64,000 nucleotides of DNA from Maea johnstoni (GCA_963942565.1 OZ012688.1:24284275-24348274); one strand, 5' to 3'; positions 22,673 through 41,460 are shown, counted from the stretch's first letter. Translations and numbers: made by a program. The notes: generated from the letters alone by a model not told the origin.

Positions 22673-22873
22673 ATGGCATGGGTTTGTGTGACAGGGTTGT
22701 TCTCTTACTGTAAGGTGACGATAGCGGCCATCTTGCGAGATGAGGGGAGGCAGGCGCTGCTGTGGTGCGGCGCGCTGACGCAGGCCGGATCGGCCGTCGG
22801 GGCGCTCATCATGTTCGTACTCGTCAACGTCTTCAACCTCTTCAAATCAGCGCCCATATGTGGTGCTCTGTAA
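22670..22873 (+). CDS. SLC52A3-like: riboflavin transporter (SLC52A-like), last coding exon only
   Basis: SLC52 proteins carry riboflavin across the plasma membrane. The acceptor TGTATTTCAG ends at 22669, and 68 in-frame codons run to TAA at 22871-22873. The peptide has the family's C-terminus: a KVTIAAILRDEG segment, then ALLWCGALTQAGSAVGAL and a hydrophobic MFVLVNVFNLFKSA stretch that forms the last membrane helix. Human SLC52A2/A3 end in closely similar residues. The exon is about 58% GC in an AT-rich background, as expected of real coding sequence. None of the upstream exons, which would encode roughly 380 residues, were found between 1 and 22669. Either they lie beyond the window across a very long intron or this is an orphan duplicate. 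Which SLC52 paralogue it is cannot be told. Confidence 0.8.
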   Translation: MMAWVCVTGLFSYCKVTIAAILRDEGRQALLWCGALTQAGSAVGALIMFVLVNVFNLFKSAPICGAL

Positions 22874-23362
22874 GACAGCAGTAGTCAAGAAAACAATGTT
22901 ATTGAAACCATGACCTTGTGCCCAGATGTGGGGCTTTGTAAGGTAAAAGTCCTCAAGGAAACAACGTCTTCAAATCAGCGCCCGTATGTGGTGCTTTGTG
23001 AGAAAGCTAGCGGTCATCAAGGAAACAATGTCTTCAAACAGCCCATATGTGGTGCACTGTAAGAAAGCAGTCCTCAAGGAAACAGTGTTTTTGTAAAAAT
23101 AAACCAGTGCCCATATGTGTGATGCTCTATAAGATGGCAGTCCTCAAGGAAACAGTCTTTTTGAAACCGTAAACAGCACCAATATGTGATGCTCTGTAAG
23201 ATGGCAGTCCTCAAGGAAACAATGTCTTCAACCTCTTCAAACCAGCACCCATATGCTGTGCTCTATAAGCACTTCAAGGAAAAATCATTTTTGAAACCAT
23301 AAACCAGTGCTCATATGTGGTGCTGTGTAAGACAGCATTCCTCAAAGAAACAATGTTTTCAG
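22827..23362 (+). repeat. minisatellite made from the end of the SLC52A-like exon, about 8 copies
   Basis: Degenerate units of about 55-75 bp repeat AATGTCTTCAACCTCTTC, CAGCRCCCATATGTGGTGC, TCTGTAAGA and CAGTCCTCAAGGAAAC. The first unit is the last 15 codons plus stop of the exon itself (from AACGTCTTCAACCTC). Copies at about 22905, 22960, 23030, 23095, 23165, 23225 and 23295 have lost coding sense, some keeping only the second half. Confidence 0.85.
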
Positions 23363-23619
23363 AAAAACATAATGCATATACAATGTCAGTTTGTGGCTTA
23401 CGTCCAATCCTGAGCCAGACAATTGTGAAGTAATGGTGATCACATATTGCAATTGTACACGTTAGGAATATCAGTGCAGTTGCACTCAGGTGCGAGGGTT
23501 TCTCTTTATTTTATTCTTAGGGTGACCCTGAAAAGGAAATCTAGGGAAACCTTGGCCCTTAAGGAAACGTAAGGGATTCCCAACCTTCATGTTATATGCA
23601 ACGAGAGTGTGGTTATTTA

Positions 23620-23836
23620 TTAACTCATTTGTGCTTGTAGCACTTAAAAAGGACTTGATGGGTGATAAATATCTAGAAAACTCACCTTTTAGAAAATGTT
23701 TGAGGAGGAAGTGTTAATCAGAAGCTACCTTGCAATATTCTTTGATGTTTTTGTTTTTGCAATTCATTTTAGTTTCCATGCTATGTTAAAAAGTTTTGTA
23801 ACAAATGGGGGACAATTTTGAAGCATGAATGAGTAA
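23620..23836. mobile_element. F2 MITE
   Basis: Starts TTAACTCATTTGTGCTTG and ends GAAGCATGAATGAGTAA. Both arms show the GAGGAAGTGTTAATCAGAAG-type core, but the ends have drifted. Confidence 0.6.
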
Positions 23837-23837
23837 A

Positions 23838-25082
23838 ACCATCCATGCTTGGAGGTCCTGACGTTGGTTGTCTGGATCAATGAAACTTTTGAAAACAGCT
23901 TTGAAATAATGTGTTAATAGGGAAAGTATTTGAGGGAAAGTTGTAAGATAGTTTCTAGTTGACATTACTCCTTCAAATAATTTCTAAAAATTGCTTCTGT
24001 TTGAGAGATATAGCCAAAATAGTGGGGAATTTTTGGATGCTATAAGAATAAATGGGGATATGCTAACTACCACTAGGTACCCAGACAAAAACTTGTGTAA
24101 TTTGGGCTTTATATGAAAGTTGTATCAATTGGACTAATTTGATGCTGTACGTTTTCCTCAGTTTTTAAGATATGTGCTGGTAACCCGTGACTTACTAAGG
24201 CATGACACAGCAGTAGTGAGCATGTTGGGCTTTACTTACCAAATTAAAAAAAATAACCTTATCCTCTAAGTGCTCCAGTTGATAATTGACAAGTCCATAT
24301 GGCTAACTTGGCTCCTATAATTTAACATTTGGTAGCAAAATCTCATGTTCTGGGTTAAATCCCCCTAAATGGCCATTAAGGTCAATCCCTGTGTGTGAAG
24401 TGTCATTTGTAAGTTTTAACTGAGATTCTAGCTTGATTTTATGTTTTACCCGTGTTTTTAGGTAGTGCACATGTTTTATATTGAAATGCACTTTAGTGTA
24501 AGAATTTGAGAGTGCCTTTTTTGGATGCAAGAATGCAATACAATGTGTTTTATAATAGTGATTAGCTTAATATCAGTGATATTTATCTTTTATAAATTGT
24601 CCCGACCCAGAAAAGATAAAATATAGCATATGGGGCACTTGTGCTTACAAAAGTAAAACTTACAAATGATGAGAGTTACAACTGGAAATGTTGAAATTTG
24701 TAGTGGGTAGTGTCTGCATGTTTCCCATTAAGAGATAGGTTCTCTTCCAGGTCATAAATCAACCCATTACTACCCAATGTTCCCTACAATAGGTTTGACT
24801 TACTTAGAGATATATGACTGGATTTTAAAATTGTAAATCATTTGAATGAAAAATGTTAACTTCAGCACAAACAAATCTTTTTGCTCAAACATTTAATTTT
24901 AATTCTTCCCTGCTCTTAACATGTAATGAATGCTCATGGAATTATTTGTAATATATTCAGTTTATTCCTTTATTTTTGTTGTGTGGCAGCTATTCTATTG
25001 TAAGTTGATGTTATGTAAAGTCAGACTTTGGACATTTCATGGAGGTATCAAGTACTGACAGGTGAGATATTGCAATCCAAGC
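23838..25082. other. no gene recognised; diverged 13-16 kb module at about 24290-24400
   Basis: GGCTCCTATAATTTAACA, TTTGGTAGCAAAATCTCATG and TAAGGTCAATCCCTGTG parallel the repeat modules of 13-16 kb. The rest is AT-rich with no exon signals. Confidence 0.45.
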
Positions 25083-25293
25083 TAACCCTTCCAATGCTAA
25101 GGCTACTTTGGTCCAAAGCACAAGGATGCAAAGATTTTTGAAAGCCATCTAAACCCTGTCACGTTGGTATTCATTATAAAGCTCTCGCTGAGTACTCTCA
25201 GATGAGTACCATGTGCCAGGGTTTCAGTCATTTTTTCAGGTCTTTTGCATCTTTGTATTGGCAAAATTGGCCACCAACAGCATAAGGACTCAG
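25083..25293. mobile_element. F1 MITE, reverse orientation
   Basis: Starts TAACCCTTCCAATGCTAAG and ends CACCAACAGCATAAGGA; the central TGAGTACTCTCAGATGAG is intact. Confidence 0.75.
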
Positions 25294-25620
25294 CACATGT
25301 TAAATCAGACTTCTGTTTCTGCTGGTAATGTATATCTTTGTGAAAGAGAAAAAGTAGGCAGTGGACAAGTTATTTAAAAAATGATTCCTTGATTGGGTTT
25401 TATGTCATATCAGTGTTTATTGCAGTATTTGATTTTATCTGTATAAGAGTATTCATTTTATCTTGCAATGTGCGCTTCTCAATTGTATTATTATTATTTA
25501 TACAGTTTTAATACAAATAGAATAGGAGAATAGGAGCATAGTTCCTTTGTACAGATCATGAAAAAAGTTTTCTGACAACGAGTACCACTTAGTTTGTTAT
25601 TGATGAAGGTTATCTAGACA

Positions 25621-25832
25621 TTAACCCTTTTAATGCTGAGGCTACTTTCATCAAAAGCACAAGGACGCAACCATTTTTTTAAAAACATCTTAATTCTGTC
25701 ATGTTGGTATTCATATGATAGCTCTGCTGAGTACTCTCAGATGAGTACCCATGTGACAGGGCTTCAGTCATTTCTCAGGTTTTTGCATTCTTTTGTATTG
25801 GCCAAACTAGCCACCAGCAGCATAAGGGTTAA
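25621..25832. mobile_element. F1 MITE, reverse orientation
   Basis: TTAACCCTTTTAATGCTGAG to CAGCATAAGGGTTAA, both TTAA borders intact. Confidence 0.85.
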
Positions 25833-26156
25833 ATAATCATAGACGTACGCGGTAATTGACAACATATCCTCTATTAATAAGTTGTATATATTGATGAATG
25901 GCGGGGCCTACTGTGTGAGGCTGTCCCTCTACTGTGACTGGCAATGATGGCCTTGTGCACCTGAGGGAAAAAATCTAATTCCCTCCAAAGGTGTGCACTG
26001 ATGAAAGAGAGATGAGGAAACGAACTTTGAGTTTCTTGGGAATGGGCCAAATAAAATAGATTAATTTATTCCCAGCTCTCTGTGTGATTGATTATCTTTT
26101 CTTAAGTCTAGACGATAGGTACATATATTACGTATGTACTCACATTCTTTTGTAGT
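25833..26156. other. no feature recognised
   Basis: Unique-looking AT-rich spacer between MITEs. Confidence 0.4.
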
Positions 26157-26453
26157 TAACACATTCATGCCTGTAGCATCTCGAAAAGGCATGACGGTTT
26201 TCAGAATATCTTTCTAATTAAAGTAGCCAACTCTCCTCCAGATATATTTTGAATGCCTGCTTTATTCATATTTCCTCTCCTTAACCCTTATACTGCTGGT
26301 GTCTAATTTGGCCAATACAAAATGATGCAAAAATACTGAAAAGTGATTGAAACCCTGGGACATGGAGCTAACCAATGAATACCAACAGGGTTTTCAAAAA
26401 TCTTTGCGTCTTTATGCTTTGGACGAAAGTAGCCTTTGCATCGGAAGGTTTAA
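26157..26453. mobile_element. F2 half joined to an F1 copy at TTAA
   Basis: An F2 left end (TTAACACATTCATGCCTG) runs to 26280. There an F1 begins at TTAACCCTTATACTGCTGG and ends GCATCGGAAGGTTTAA at 26453. F1 here is about 40 bp short in the middle. The second half of the F2 is not seen beyond it. Confidence 0.6.
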
Positions 26454-26484
26454 GTATTATAAATCTAGAGCACACTTGTTTACC

Positions 26485-26919
26485 AATTCATGCTTTAATA
26501 TTTATCTAGAAATTTGTTGTCTGGACCTATGATAATTTTGACAATAACTTGAAACAAAGAATGGTTTTACAAAATACTTGTAGGAGAGTTGTTAGTAATA
26601 GTCTTATTAACATTTCTCCTTCAAATATTTTCCAAAATATGCTTTTGACTGAAAATTGTCACAAAAATGTTCTGGCTGCTTTTGGTCAATGTGAGTATTA
26701 ATAGGTTATTAATCCACTAATAACAATTTCAGTAAGATCCTTCAGGCAAACGCATGAAGTATTTGGTAAAAGATTTGAAGGAGAAAGTTAAATGAGAACT
26801 GTACCAACAATTCCCATTTTAAATGTTTTGCAAAATAACTTTGAATTCCAAAGTTATTGTCAAAAGTCGTATAGATCCAGCTGACGATTTCTCAAGTATC
26901 TTTTTGGCATTTATGGGTT
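26485..26919. mobile_element. two adjacent F2 MITEs
   Basis: Copy 1 (about 26485-26703) has AATTCATGCTTTAATATT, then TTGTAGGAGAGTTGTTA and TCTCCTTCAAATATTTT arms. Copy 2 (about 26706-26919) ends TTTTTGGCATTTATGGGTTAA. Confidence 0.55.
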
Positions 26920-26945
26920 AAAAACAGCTGTAGGCATAACTGGGG

Positions 26946-27225
26946 CAGGGCTCGACACTAACAGTGAACCGCTGGCCCCAGGTCAGTAAAACATCCTAAA
27001 AATGGCTTCGGGCCAGTAAAAACATACCTCAACTGGTCCTACAGGGCCAGTAAACATTCGGGGACATTGTTATTAAGAAGTTTTTCCCCCACATCAGGCA
27101 CATCAAATGCCTGATAATGTTAAATGAAAAAATTGTAGGACCAGTAAAAATTTTGCAGGACCAATAGATCCTTTGCTTACTGTTCCTACGGGTCTTGTAA
27201 CTTTATAAGCTAGCGTTGAGGCCTG
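26946..27225. mobile_element. hAT-like MITE
   Basis: Ends CAGGGCTCGACACTAAC and GCTAGCGTTGAGGCCTG form imperfect inverted repeats. Subterminal CCAGTAAAA/GACCAGTAAAA repeats occur throughout. A clear 8-bp duplication was not seen, so the class is inferred from the CAGGG...CCTG ends. Confidence 0.6.
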
Positions 27226-28420
27226 TGGGGTAATCCAACCAAAGGTGGAGTGCTCTGTTGGTTGTGAGATGCACTTTGATATTCTGAGCACAGAGGACTG
27301 ACATATACACATTAAAAAAAAAAAGGTTAAAACAGACATAACTTACTGTTAGATAAAAGTGTATGGTAAAAAAGGGTTTCCACAAGCGTAATTAATCTTA
27401 AGATGCTGAGTTGAAAGTAAGGCTTACATGTAATTGTCATAGTTTTGTAAGAAGGGACTTAAATCACGGCATAACCTTTTGTCAGATATTATATGAAAGG
27501 GTTTACAAAAGCAATTATCACTATCTGACATGTATTGTATGAAGGTGTTTTGGTAGTCATGATTATGATTATTCTTGTAAATTGGGTAGAAGACTTGAGA
27601 CCCCAGAATTTCATAAATCCTGAGGTTCTGACCCCTTGTTACCAAATCCAGGGTAAGAGCTTGCTAACTAAAGTAGGTTTTAGAAAATGTCTTGCTTACT
27701 CTTGCCAAATGAAACCGATTGCCAAGGAATTCCTAGGATTATCCTGGGAAAGTCCAAGGATCTCCTAGGAAGTCTTTGGTACATCTGGATAAGACAATTA
27801 GTTCATTCATGCCTGCAGTTGACCTAAAGGGATTTTCAAGGCCTAAAGGGCACTTAGAAGTTGTGTTCTGTAGGTTTGAATGACTCAAAACAACATTTAC
27901 TATCAGCTAGTAGATTTTAAGACATAACTTATATATACACATCACTTACTATCACATGGCATATGATAAGGAATTGATTACATATGAATTAACTACTCTC
28001 TGAAATTTTATTGTAACTAGAATTTATAACTGTCAGACAGTATCTTGCAAGAAAAATCTTTTATTAGCATTACTTACTCTTACTATTATGTACTATAGTG
28101 TAAGAAATGTTTTTATAAGCAATACATTCTATAAGATAATATTTAGCAAGAAATGATTTGTTTTTGCAATACTTATCTTCAGGCATAAAGTTAGAATTGC
28201 TCATTTAAGAGTAACTTTCCATTAGATAGTATAGTATATAAGAAATGGGTTTAAAAAGCCTTACTACAAGATAGTAAATAGTAAGAAATTCCTTTCATAA
28301 CTTGCACCAATCAGATCTAGCCATACAAGAAGTCCAATAGCCCACCGCCACTAATTCTTTGAAAGTAAGATGTTAGGGCTGCTTAAACCTGGGGAGTAGT
28401 AGCCCCTTTGAGCGACTGAA
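27226..28420. other. no gene recognised; internally repetitive
   Basis: 28000-28300 contains loosely repeated TAAGAAA-TTTT-ATAAGCAATAC-type units of about 60-80 bp. No exon or RNA gene recognised. Confidence 0.4.
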
Positions 28421-28622
28421 TTTGAACCCTTTTGCTGCGGGTGCTTTATTTGGCCAATACAAAATGATGCGAAAATATGACTAAAACCCTGGCAAATGGG
28501 TACTCATTTGAGAGTACTCAGCAAGAGCTATCAAATGAATACCAACATAACAGGATTTAGAATGTTTTCAAACATCTTTGTGCTTTTGATGAAAGTAACA
28601 TGTATTGTATGATCAGATTAAG
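28421..28622. mobile_element. F1 MITE, decayed
   Basis: GAACCCTTTTGCTGCGGG start, AATACAAAATGATGCGAA and AGAGTACTCAGCAAGAGC interior; the right end has degenerated. Confidence 0.65.
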
Positions 28623-28864
28623 GGAACTTTTGATGAATACAGCTGGTCTCTAAACCCTTTCACAGCTTTGAGCATACACAGGGTCTGAAACAAAACATAT
28701 GGAAATTTCTTGACAACAATGTAACATTTAAAAAAATGACAAGAAAATGTTTTCCCTGCTGTGTTTAACAATCTGTTAATAGATACCAGCCTTTACTCTT
28801 ATTTGATAAGTTATGTTCAGGAGTCCGAATGCCAGACCATGTGTGCACTCAAGATGCTAATAGA

Positions 28865-29058
28865 TTAACCCTTCTATTGCTGAGGCTACTTTTGTCCGAG
28901 GCACAAGATTGCAAAAATGTTTGAGAAAAATCTTAACCGTGTCATGTTGGTATTCACTGGAAAGAGTATTTTCGGATGAATATCAATTTGCCAGTCATTT
29001 TTCAACCTTTTTTCAGTTTTATTTTGAACAAATTAGCCACCAGCAGCAGGAGGGTTAA
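28865..29058. mobile_element. F1 MITE, reverse orientation
   Basis: TTAACCCTTCTATTGCTGAG to CAGCAGCAGGAGGGTTAA, TTAA at both borders, with a shortened core. Confidence 0.8.
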
Positions 29059-29186
29059 GCAGGGTGATATGTACATATATTATGTGCTTACTTTTATTGA
29101 TTACCCATTCATGCCTAGGGTTTTCCTAGAAAAGTTTTATCCGGGTCTGTGATACTAGATGACTGGGATTGCTCAGGTGTGAATAG

Positions 29187-29396
29187 CTAAACCCTATTGA
29201 TGCTTAGTGTTCTTTTGTCCTAGGCACGAGACCACAAACATTCTTGAAAACTGTCTGAAGCCTGTCATGTGGGTATTCATCAGAAAGTTCTTTCTGAGTA
29301 CTGTTAGATGAATACCAATGTGCCAGGGTTTCATTTTTTTCAGCGTTTTCACATCATTTTGTTTGACCAAGTCAGCCACCAAAAGTGAAAGGGTTG
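29187..29396. mobile_element. F1 MITE, reverse orientation, decayed
   Basis: CTAAACCCTATTGATGC start and GCCACCAAAAGTGAAAGG end, with GAGTACTGTTAGATGAA in the core. The 62-aa minus-strand frame lies wholly in it. Confidence 0.65.
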
Positions 29397-29718
29397 ATAG
29401 AGTGTTTGTTTGTTGTCATGATTAGAACAGGTATTTATGGTTTTATTGTGATGTATTGAAGTCAGTTGAGAAGAGGACAGACATAGAAAAAATCTTTGGT
29501 AATTTATTTTGATTTGTATACACCACTATCACTCATTGTTTGTTTAGATATATGTATCAAGTCTTGAAATTGTCATGGAAATGGTTGATAAATAAAGTAT
29601 GTTGAAATAAAATATTTCGCTTTATTTGTTAATTGTTCTAATAAAGATTTGTTCTTGTAGACTGATAGAGATCTAACAAATCAAAGAAACATTGAAACTC
29701 AGTAAGAAGTTGTTACAT

Positions 29719-29960
29719 CTGCAATGACCTAATGGTTGAAATTTCGCACTGCCAAGCGTGAGGTCGTAGGTTCGAGTCTGCTGAATAAGCACATGGTTGG
29801 CTTGGTCGCTATATGGGGCTTGGAACTACTAGTATTCATAAAGTGAAAGAAATTTCTTCCCTGTTCCGGTTTTCCTACCCTGTTGCAATATGACCCAAGC
29901 TGTTGAAAGCAACATAAAAACAATCCCTGTCTTCCTTCCGAAGTTTCCAGAGAGAAGAAA
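29719..29960 (+). mobile_element. tRNA-derived SINE (tRNA-Gly-like head)
   Basis: The head resembles tRNA-Gly: ACCTAATGGTTGAAATTTCG followed by an anticodon-loop-like GCCAAGC and a B box GGTTCGAGTCT. A 3' domain with AAGCTGTTGAAAGCAACAT follows and is shared with the element at 53757-54020. It ends in CTTCC-rich sequence. The cloverleaf is decayed, so it is not a tRNA gene. Confidence 0.75.
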
Positions 29961-30459
29961 CAGCAATAATTGTGAGTAACAATTGTTGAGTGCGAGAACG
30001 CAGAGCAATTGGTCAATGAGAATAGTTTGTTGAAATATATTAAAGATGTCTCATTCCAAAATTTGAAATTGTTTTAGTATGATCATAGTACATTATAGTG
30101 TACTTAGTAACTGAACACAATACCTTATGCTGAACTCGAAGAAAAAAAAAGCCAACAAAACTGCTGTTGATTACCAGTGGACTTGCTAGGATACCTTGCG
30201 TGTTCTAGTAAACACTACACATTTGGACAGCCTCCTTTATTTAAGTTCCTCAAGTTCCCATTCAAAAACGCCACCAATAGGGATTAATATTAACGACTAT
30301 CTTCATTTCGGTATGATGAGACACGAGTCACTGCTATTTGCAATGATTAACGCGTCATCAGATTCAGGCTCAGCAGGAATGCAGGTGTGTGTCACGGTAA
30401 GAGCACGAATGCCAGACCACCTGCCATTTGTCTGTACACAGGTGTGGAATTAAGACCAT
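29961..30459. other. no gene recognised
   Basis: An 85-codon open frame (30196-30453) has a serine-rich centre but no exon borders and no family I recognise. GAATGCCAGACCA recurs from 28827, so part may be repeat. Confidence 0.35.
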
Positions 30460-30850
30460 CAGGAGGGCTTCACTGATGTCCCTAGTCGCACCAGTGTGCG
30501 ACAGAGACACCAAAACGTAACAAGACATACTTAATCTCATAAGATTTTAATAAGCATAGCTAAATGAGTTTATTTGATGCTTCACCTGCATTTTTAAATA
30601 CAAATTGTATTTAGAAAACATGTAAACTTCATTTATTGATGCCAACTATTGATTGATCTTTGGTTGTGTTACTGCTACAATGGCGGATATGGTAGTATAA
30701 CCTGGTGACAATATTTATAATTATCGCAAAGCGGTCACCAACACCAAAATTGTTGCACACCAGGAAGAATTGTATGTGCTCCGGGACTTAATTATTTGGA
30801 TCAATGAGAAACTACCAGTTAGCGTTTTATTTCGTTTATTGCTCTATGAA
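30460..30850. repeat. dispersed repeat D, copy 1
   Basis: Matches 41075-41460 in the same order: TCGCACCAG..GCGACA, then TTGATTGATCT, ACCTGGTGACAAT, CACCAAAA, and TGTGCTCCRGGACTT. No termini were identified. Confidence 0.6.
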
Positions 30851-31602
30851 AAGCCTTTGCATATAATGTAGTTACTAGCAGAGATACAGTAGTATAGATT
30901 GAGACAACATGCAAAGAGCGTACTTATATAGTTACACTATAATACAGCTATGACAATAATTTGATAATGAGCTATGGGATTTCAGTCAAAATGCGGTAAT
31001 TTAGTTAATCAAAGCAGAGACTACCATACCTATATATATCTCTGATCAAAGTCATTATTATTTCGTTTGAAGTCAACATTTATCGTTCTCCATTTTCACT
31101 CGCCTATGCCTAGCATCTGCATCGCCCGGGTCGGATGGTAATTACAAAAATGAAACAGCCTTAAGTTGAAATGAAGGAAATGATTGTTGCTTCCTGACGA
31201 ATCTTTCTCCTTCATGTTTTTTCCAGAAAGAAGCTAGTGATTCAAAAATCAAAAACATATCACCAAAATGGCTCTTTTGTGTGACTGGCGCTAAGTTGAA
31301 TTTGAATAGCTTTCTTCTGACATTCGTGCCCGCAGTTGCCAAGAGTCAAGACTGACTGACTATTTCGGGGATATCACTCTAACAAAATCATTATTTGAAA
31401 AAGTAACCGAAGGGGAGATATTCATCAGAACTACATCTATAACTCTCCTTCAACTATTTTACAAAGTTGTGCTCAATTCCAAAGGTATCTTTGTTCGTAG
31501 TTGCTATGATTTTGTACTTTAGCTCGTACCAGAGAAATACATAATGTCTTCATACTCTCAGGTTCTTACAGTCAATAAAATACAATACAGTACATTTACA
31601 TA
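30851..31602. other. no gene recognised; F2-like core at 31400-31470
   Basis: AAGGGGAGATATTCATCAGAA and AACTCTCCTTCAACTATTT are the two arms of an F2-type hairpin, but termini are not clear. This is the 3' flank of the PAN-module gene; no AATAAA was found within several hundred bases of its stop. Confidence 0.35.
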
Positions 31603-31775
31603 AGGGCCGTTCCATTTAAAAGTGTGGGGGGGGGGGAGGAGGAACGGAAGCTAAATAAAAATTCGACACCCCCACTCTCCAGCCACAGTTCAGAATTCGG
31701 CAACCCCCCCCCCCCCCCCCCTTTAAAAAATCTTCCGTTCCTCCTACCCCCCACACATTTAAATGAAACGGCCCT
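31603..31775. mobile_element. short palindromic MITE, 173 bp
   Basis: Left end AGGGCCGTTCCATTTAAAA and right end TTTAAATGAAACGGCCCT are inverted repeats, continuing inward as a G-run/C-run and GGAGGAACGGAAG/CTTCCGTTCCTCC. The target duplication is unclear. It ends about 50 bp beyond the stop codon of the PAN-module gene and may lie in its 3' UTR. Confidence 0.75.
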
Positions 31776-31826
31776 AACTTGCTAAATAAGATGCTTTTCG
31801 TTTGGAGATATTTAGTTTCTGCTGTA

Positions 31827-38592
<6,766 letters not shown>

Positions 38593-38625
38593 ACTAGCCA
38601 ATCTGCAAATCAGAAAAACTTAAAT

Positions 38626-38850
<225 letters not shown>

Positions 38851-38883
38851 CCCATATATTTGAGACGTCACGCTTGTGACTAC

Positions 38884-38932
38884 AGCCGAGTCTTTATAAA
38901 CGTCTTCATTATACAGAAAAACTTCTGATGCG

Positions 38933-38935
<3 letters not shown>
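38884..38935. repeat. 52-bp direct repeat, left copy
   Basis: AGCCGAGTCTTTATAAACGT then CTTCATTATACAGAAAAAC. It is repeated at 39148-39200 with an (AT)n between the two. Confidence 0.9.
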
Positions 38936-39200
<265 letters not shown>

Positions 39201-39961
39201 CCATGAATTGTCATATTTAACTGCAATTAACTGATAACTACTTCGATGTGTACACCTAATTAAGTGAGCACTACAAGGCCTGAAAATGATACACCTCATG
39301 TCAGAAATTACCTTCCTTTAAACCCTCATGTTCAGGAAATTTCAAATCTCGATCCAAATGACCGTACATGTCTGAGCTGGGAGTAGTAGATAGGGGATGT
39401 ATCTCTCTGGTCTGAGGTATCATTGTATTGATTACAGCCATACATGTTTCATACACACAAGAGTATTGGTCTGGAACGTAAGTATATTGCTAGTTGAAAT
39501 GAATCAATCTATCATCTCAGAACCACGCACTTCTCCCCACTCAAGAATTCCTGCTGAAATATTCGTTTGGCTGATATCATACGTTTTCAAACAACTTGGC
39601 ATTAAACATACGTTCACAAATTATTTCATGGATAGCTGAAAGTTGACTTGTGATTGAACACTTTACCTTCAATTATTTTCAAAAACACACCTTTGTTGGA
39701 AAGATATCACCAAAATAGTAAAGCCTTCTTTTGACTCACTTTTAAATATCTTAATCACTTACCAAACTTAGAAGTAGCCAAATCATAAATCCACCTTTTT
39801 GGTATTTCGGTTATATTACATCGAACACCTTGCCGGTGCGACTGCCTCGGTAGACAGATCTATTAGAGAAATTAACAGGAAATAAATCGCCTATCCCCGC
39901 AGGTGTTGAGGTTTAACTACCAGCCTTGTGGGGATATTGATGACAACTGCAAATTCCAGGC
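39201..39961. other. no gene recognised; F2 end near 39560-39745
   Basis: CACTTTACCTTCAATTATTTTC and ATATCACCAAAATAGTAA are F2-like. The 80-aa frame at 39397 has no support. Confidence 0.35.
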
Positions 39962-40140
39962 CTGGCCTGATAGCCGAGTGGTCTAAAGCGTTGCCACTGG
40001 CTGATACCTGTCTCACTCCACTACTCAGATTTGTTTCCCGGCCGAGGCGTGTGAGAATGCCGCAAGTGACTTGTGGTTGGGCGGTAGTTTTTGCCGGGTA
40101 GTCCGGTTAGTCACACTACCGTAGCGATAGACGAAGTTTC
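39962..40140 (+). mobile_element. tRNA-derived SINE
   Basis: GCCTGATAGCCGAGTGGTCT is an excellent tRNA Ser/Leu-type A box; TTTCCCGGCCGAGGC keeps only part of the B box. The tail GCCGGGTAGTCCGGTTAGTC matches the 37962 element. No acceptor stem pairing, so not a tRNA gene. Confidence 0.8.
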
Positions 40141-40589
40141 AAAGTCCACGATTTTTTTATGTCAAAGTCAAAATATTCATATTTTCACATACTGTTAAAT
40201 TAGAAGGCTGAGTAATTTTCTTGAACAGTGTTGATGCTATTTGATAACTCTATGAAACCAAAGCGCCCAGATTTCGAAAAGGCGTCATTTCTAAAGCTTC
40301 CAGCATGTGTGCTTATTCCAGATGCCAATGGGTTAAGTCTGTCATGTACTGGGGCTGAGATTAATGTGATCAACTGTGTTTTTTATAAGCCTAGAGGCGG
40401 TTTATGGCGAACAATTAAAAAGCGAACACGACAATCAGGCAATCAGCTTCTAAATGTTTTAATTGATGAAAGCTTCCTGGACCTACATCACCTGATCACA
40501 GCGTCACACACGTCAAAGCATACACCAATGAACTGGCAATATCGTGTACGCTACGCCCAGCAATTTATGCTAATAAAATTGCCTGACCA

Positions 40590-40749
40590 TTCCAATGCTG
40601 ATGCTTCTTAAAAACCATCTAAACCCTACCATGTTAGTATTCATCAGATGAGTACCAATGCGTGAGTGTTATAGTAATTTCTCATTTTTTTCATACTTTT
40701 GAATGGGTCAAAATGCCGCGAAATTAGCCACCAGCAGCATAAGGGCTAA
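40590..40749. mobile_element. F1 MITE, truncated core
   Basis: CATTCCAATGCTGATGC start, CACCAGCAGCATAAGGGC end, with about 50 bp of the core missing. Confidence 0.65.
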
Positions 40750-41074
40750 AACCAGTATCGGGGATGTATGAAGGTCACCAGTTCCAACAATAAGACCAGC
40801 AACAGCAAGAGAGTTGCTCATTGCAGAGCCCAAACAAATGTTGACTTATCTGCCTACACCGCATTGGCTAATTGCCAAAATTGGATCAGATCACCAGCTG
40901 CCAGCGGGCTCTTTGGTCAGACTCCCTGTTATTCAAGAAAGTTTAAAATGGAGTGATAATAGGATGTTGGACACTCGGTATAGGTGTCTCTTGCACTTAA
41001 GCATGTAGATGGTCTGATGGTTATACAATATACATATAACACTATTTTGAGTAATAATGGACAGGTTCTAATTG

Positions 41075-41460
41075 CAGCACGGGTGTCCAACTGTCGCACC
41101 AGCGACAAGACAAAACCTTAAATCACTGTTTAACTCAGGAAATCTTCGATAAGAATGACCAATTTCATCTATTAGACTGCATTTTTAAGGCAAAATTGAA
41201 ATTTGGAAATGTGTAAACTATATTTATCTATACCACCTATTGATTGATCTAGGTCTTTACTATTGCTAGAAAGGCCGATAGGGAAGTGTCACCTGGTGAC
41301 AATTGTTTTTAATCTGATCATCGCAGTGCCCACCAAAACATGCCACGCTCCAGGAACAATTGTCTGTGCTCCAGGACTTCTATATTTAGACAGCCCTGCC
41401 CAGTTGGTCTCAACAATCACTGACGAAATATCTTTCAATTATTTCTTTATTTATTGAGTC
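41075..41460. repeat. dispersed repeat D, copy 2
   Basis: Counterpart of 30460-30850; see shared blocks there. A further stretch at about 41480-41600 resembles 40320-40430 (RACAATTRTAAAAGCRAAC-like end). Confidence 0.55.

Noticed and set aside
29719-29960. tRNA-Gly gene
   Set aside because: A and B boxes are present but the acceptor stem does not pair and a SINE body follows; likewise 37962-38150 and 39962-40140.
30196-30453. 85-aa plus-strand frame
   Set aside because: No exon signals or recognisable domain; neighbours a dispersed repeat.
40228-40611. 127-aa plus-strand frame
   Set aside because: No family resemblance and no exon borders; its right end is an F1 MITE and part resembles 41480-41600, so it is probably repeat-derived.
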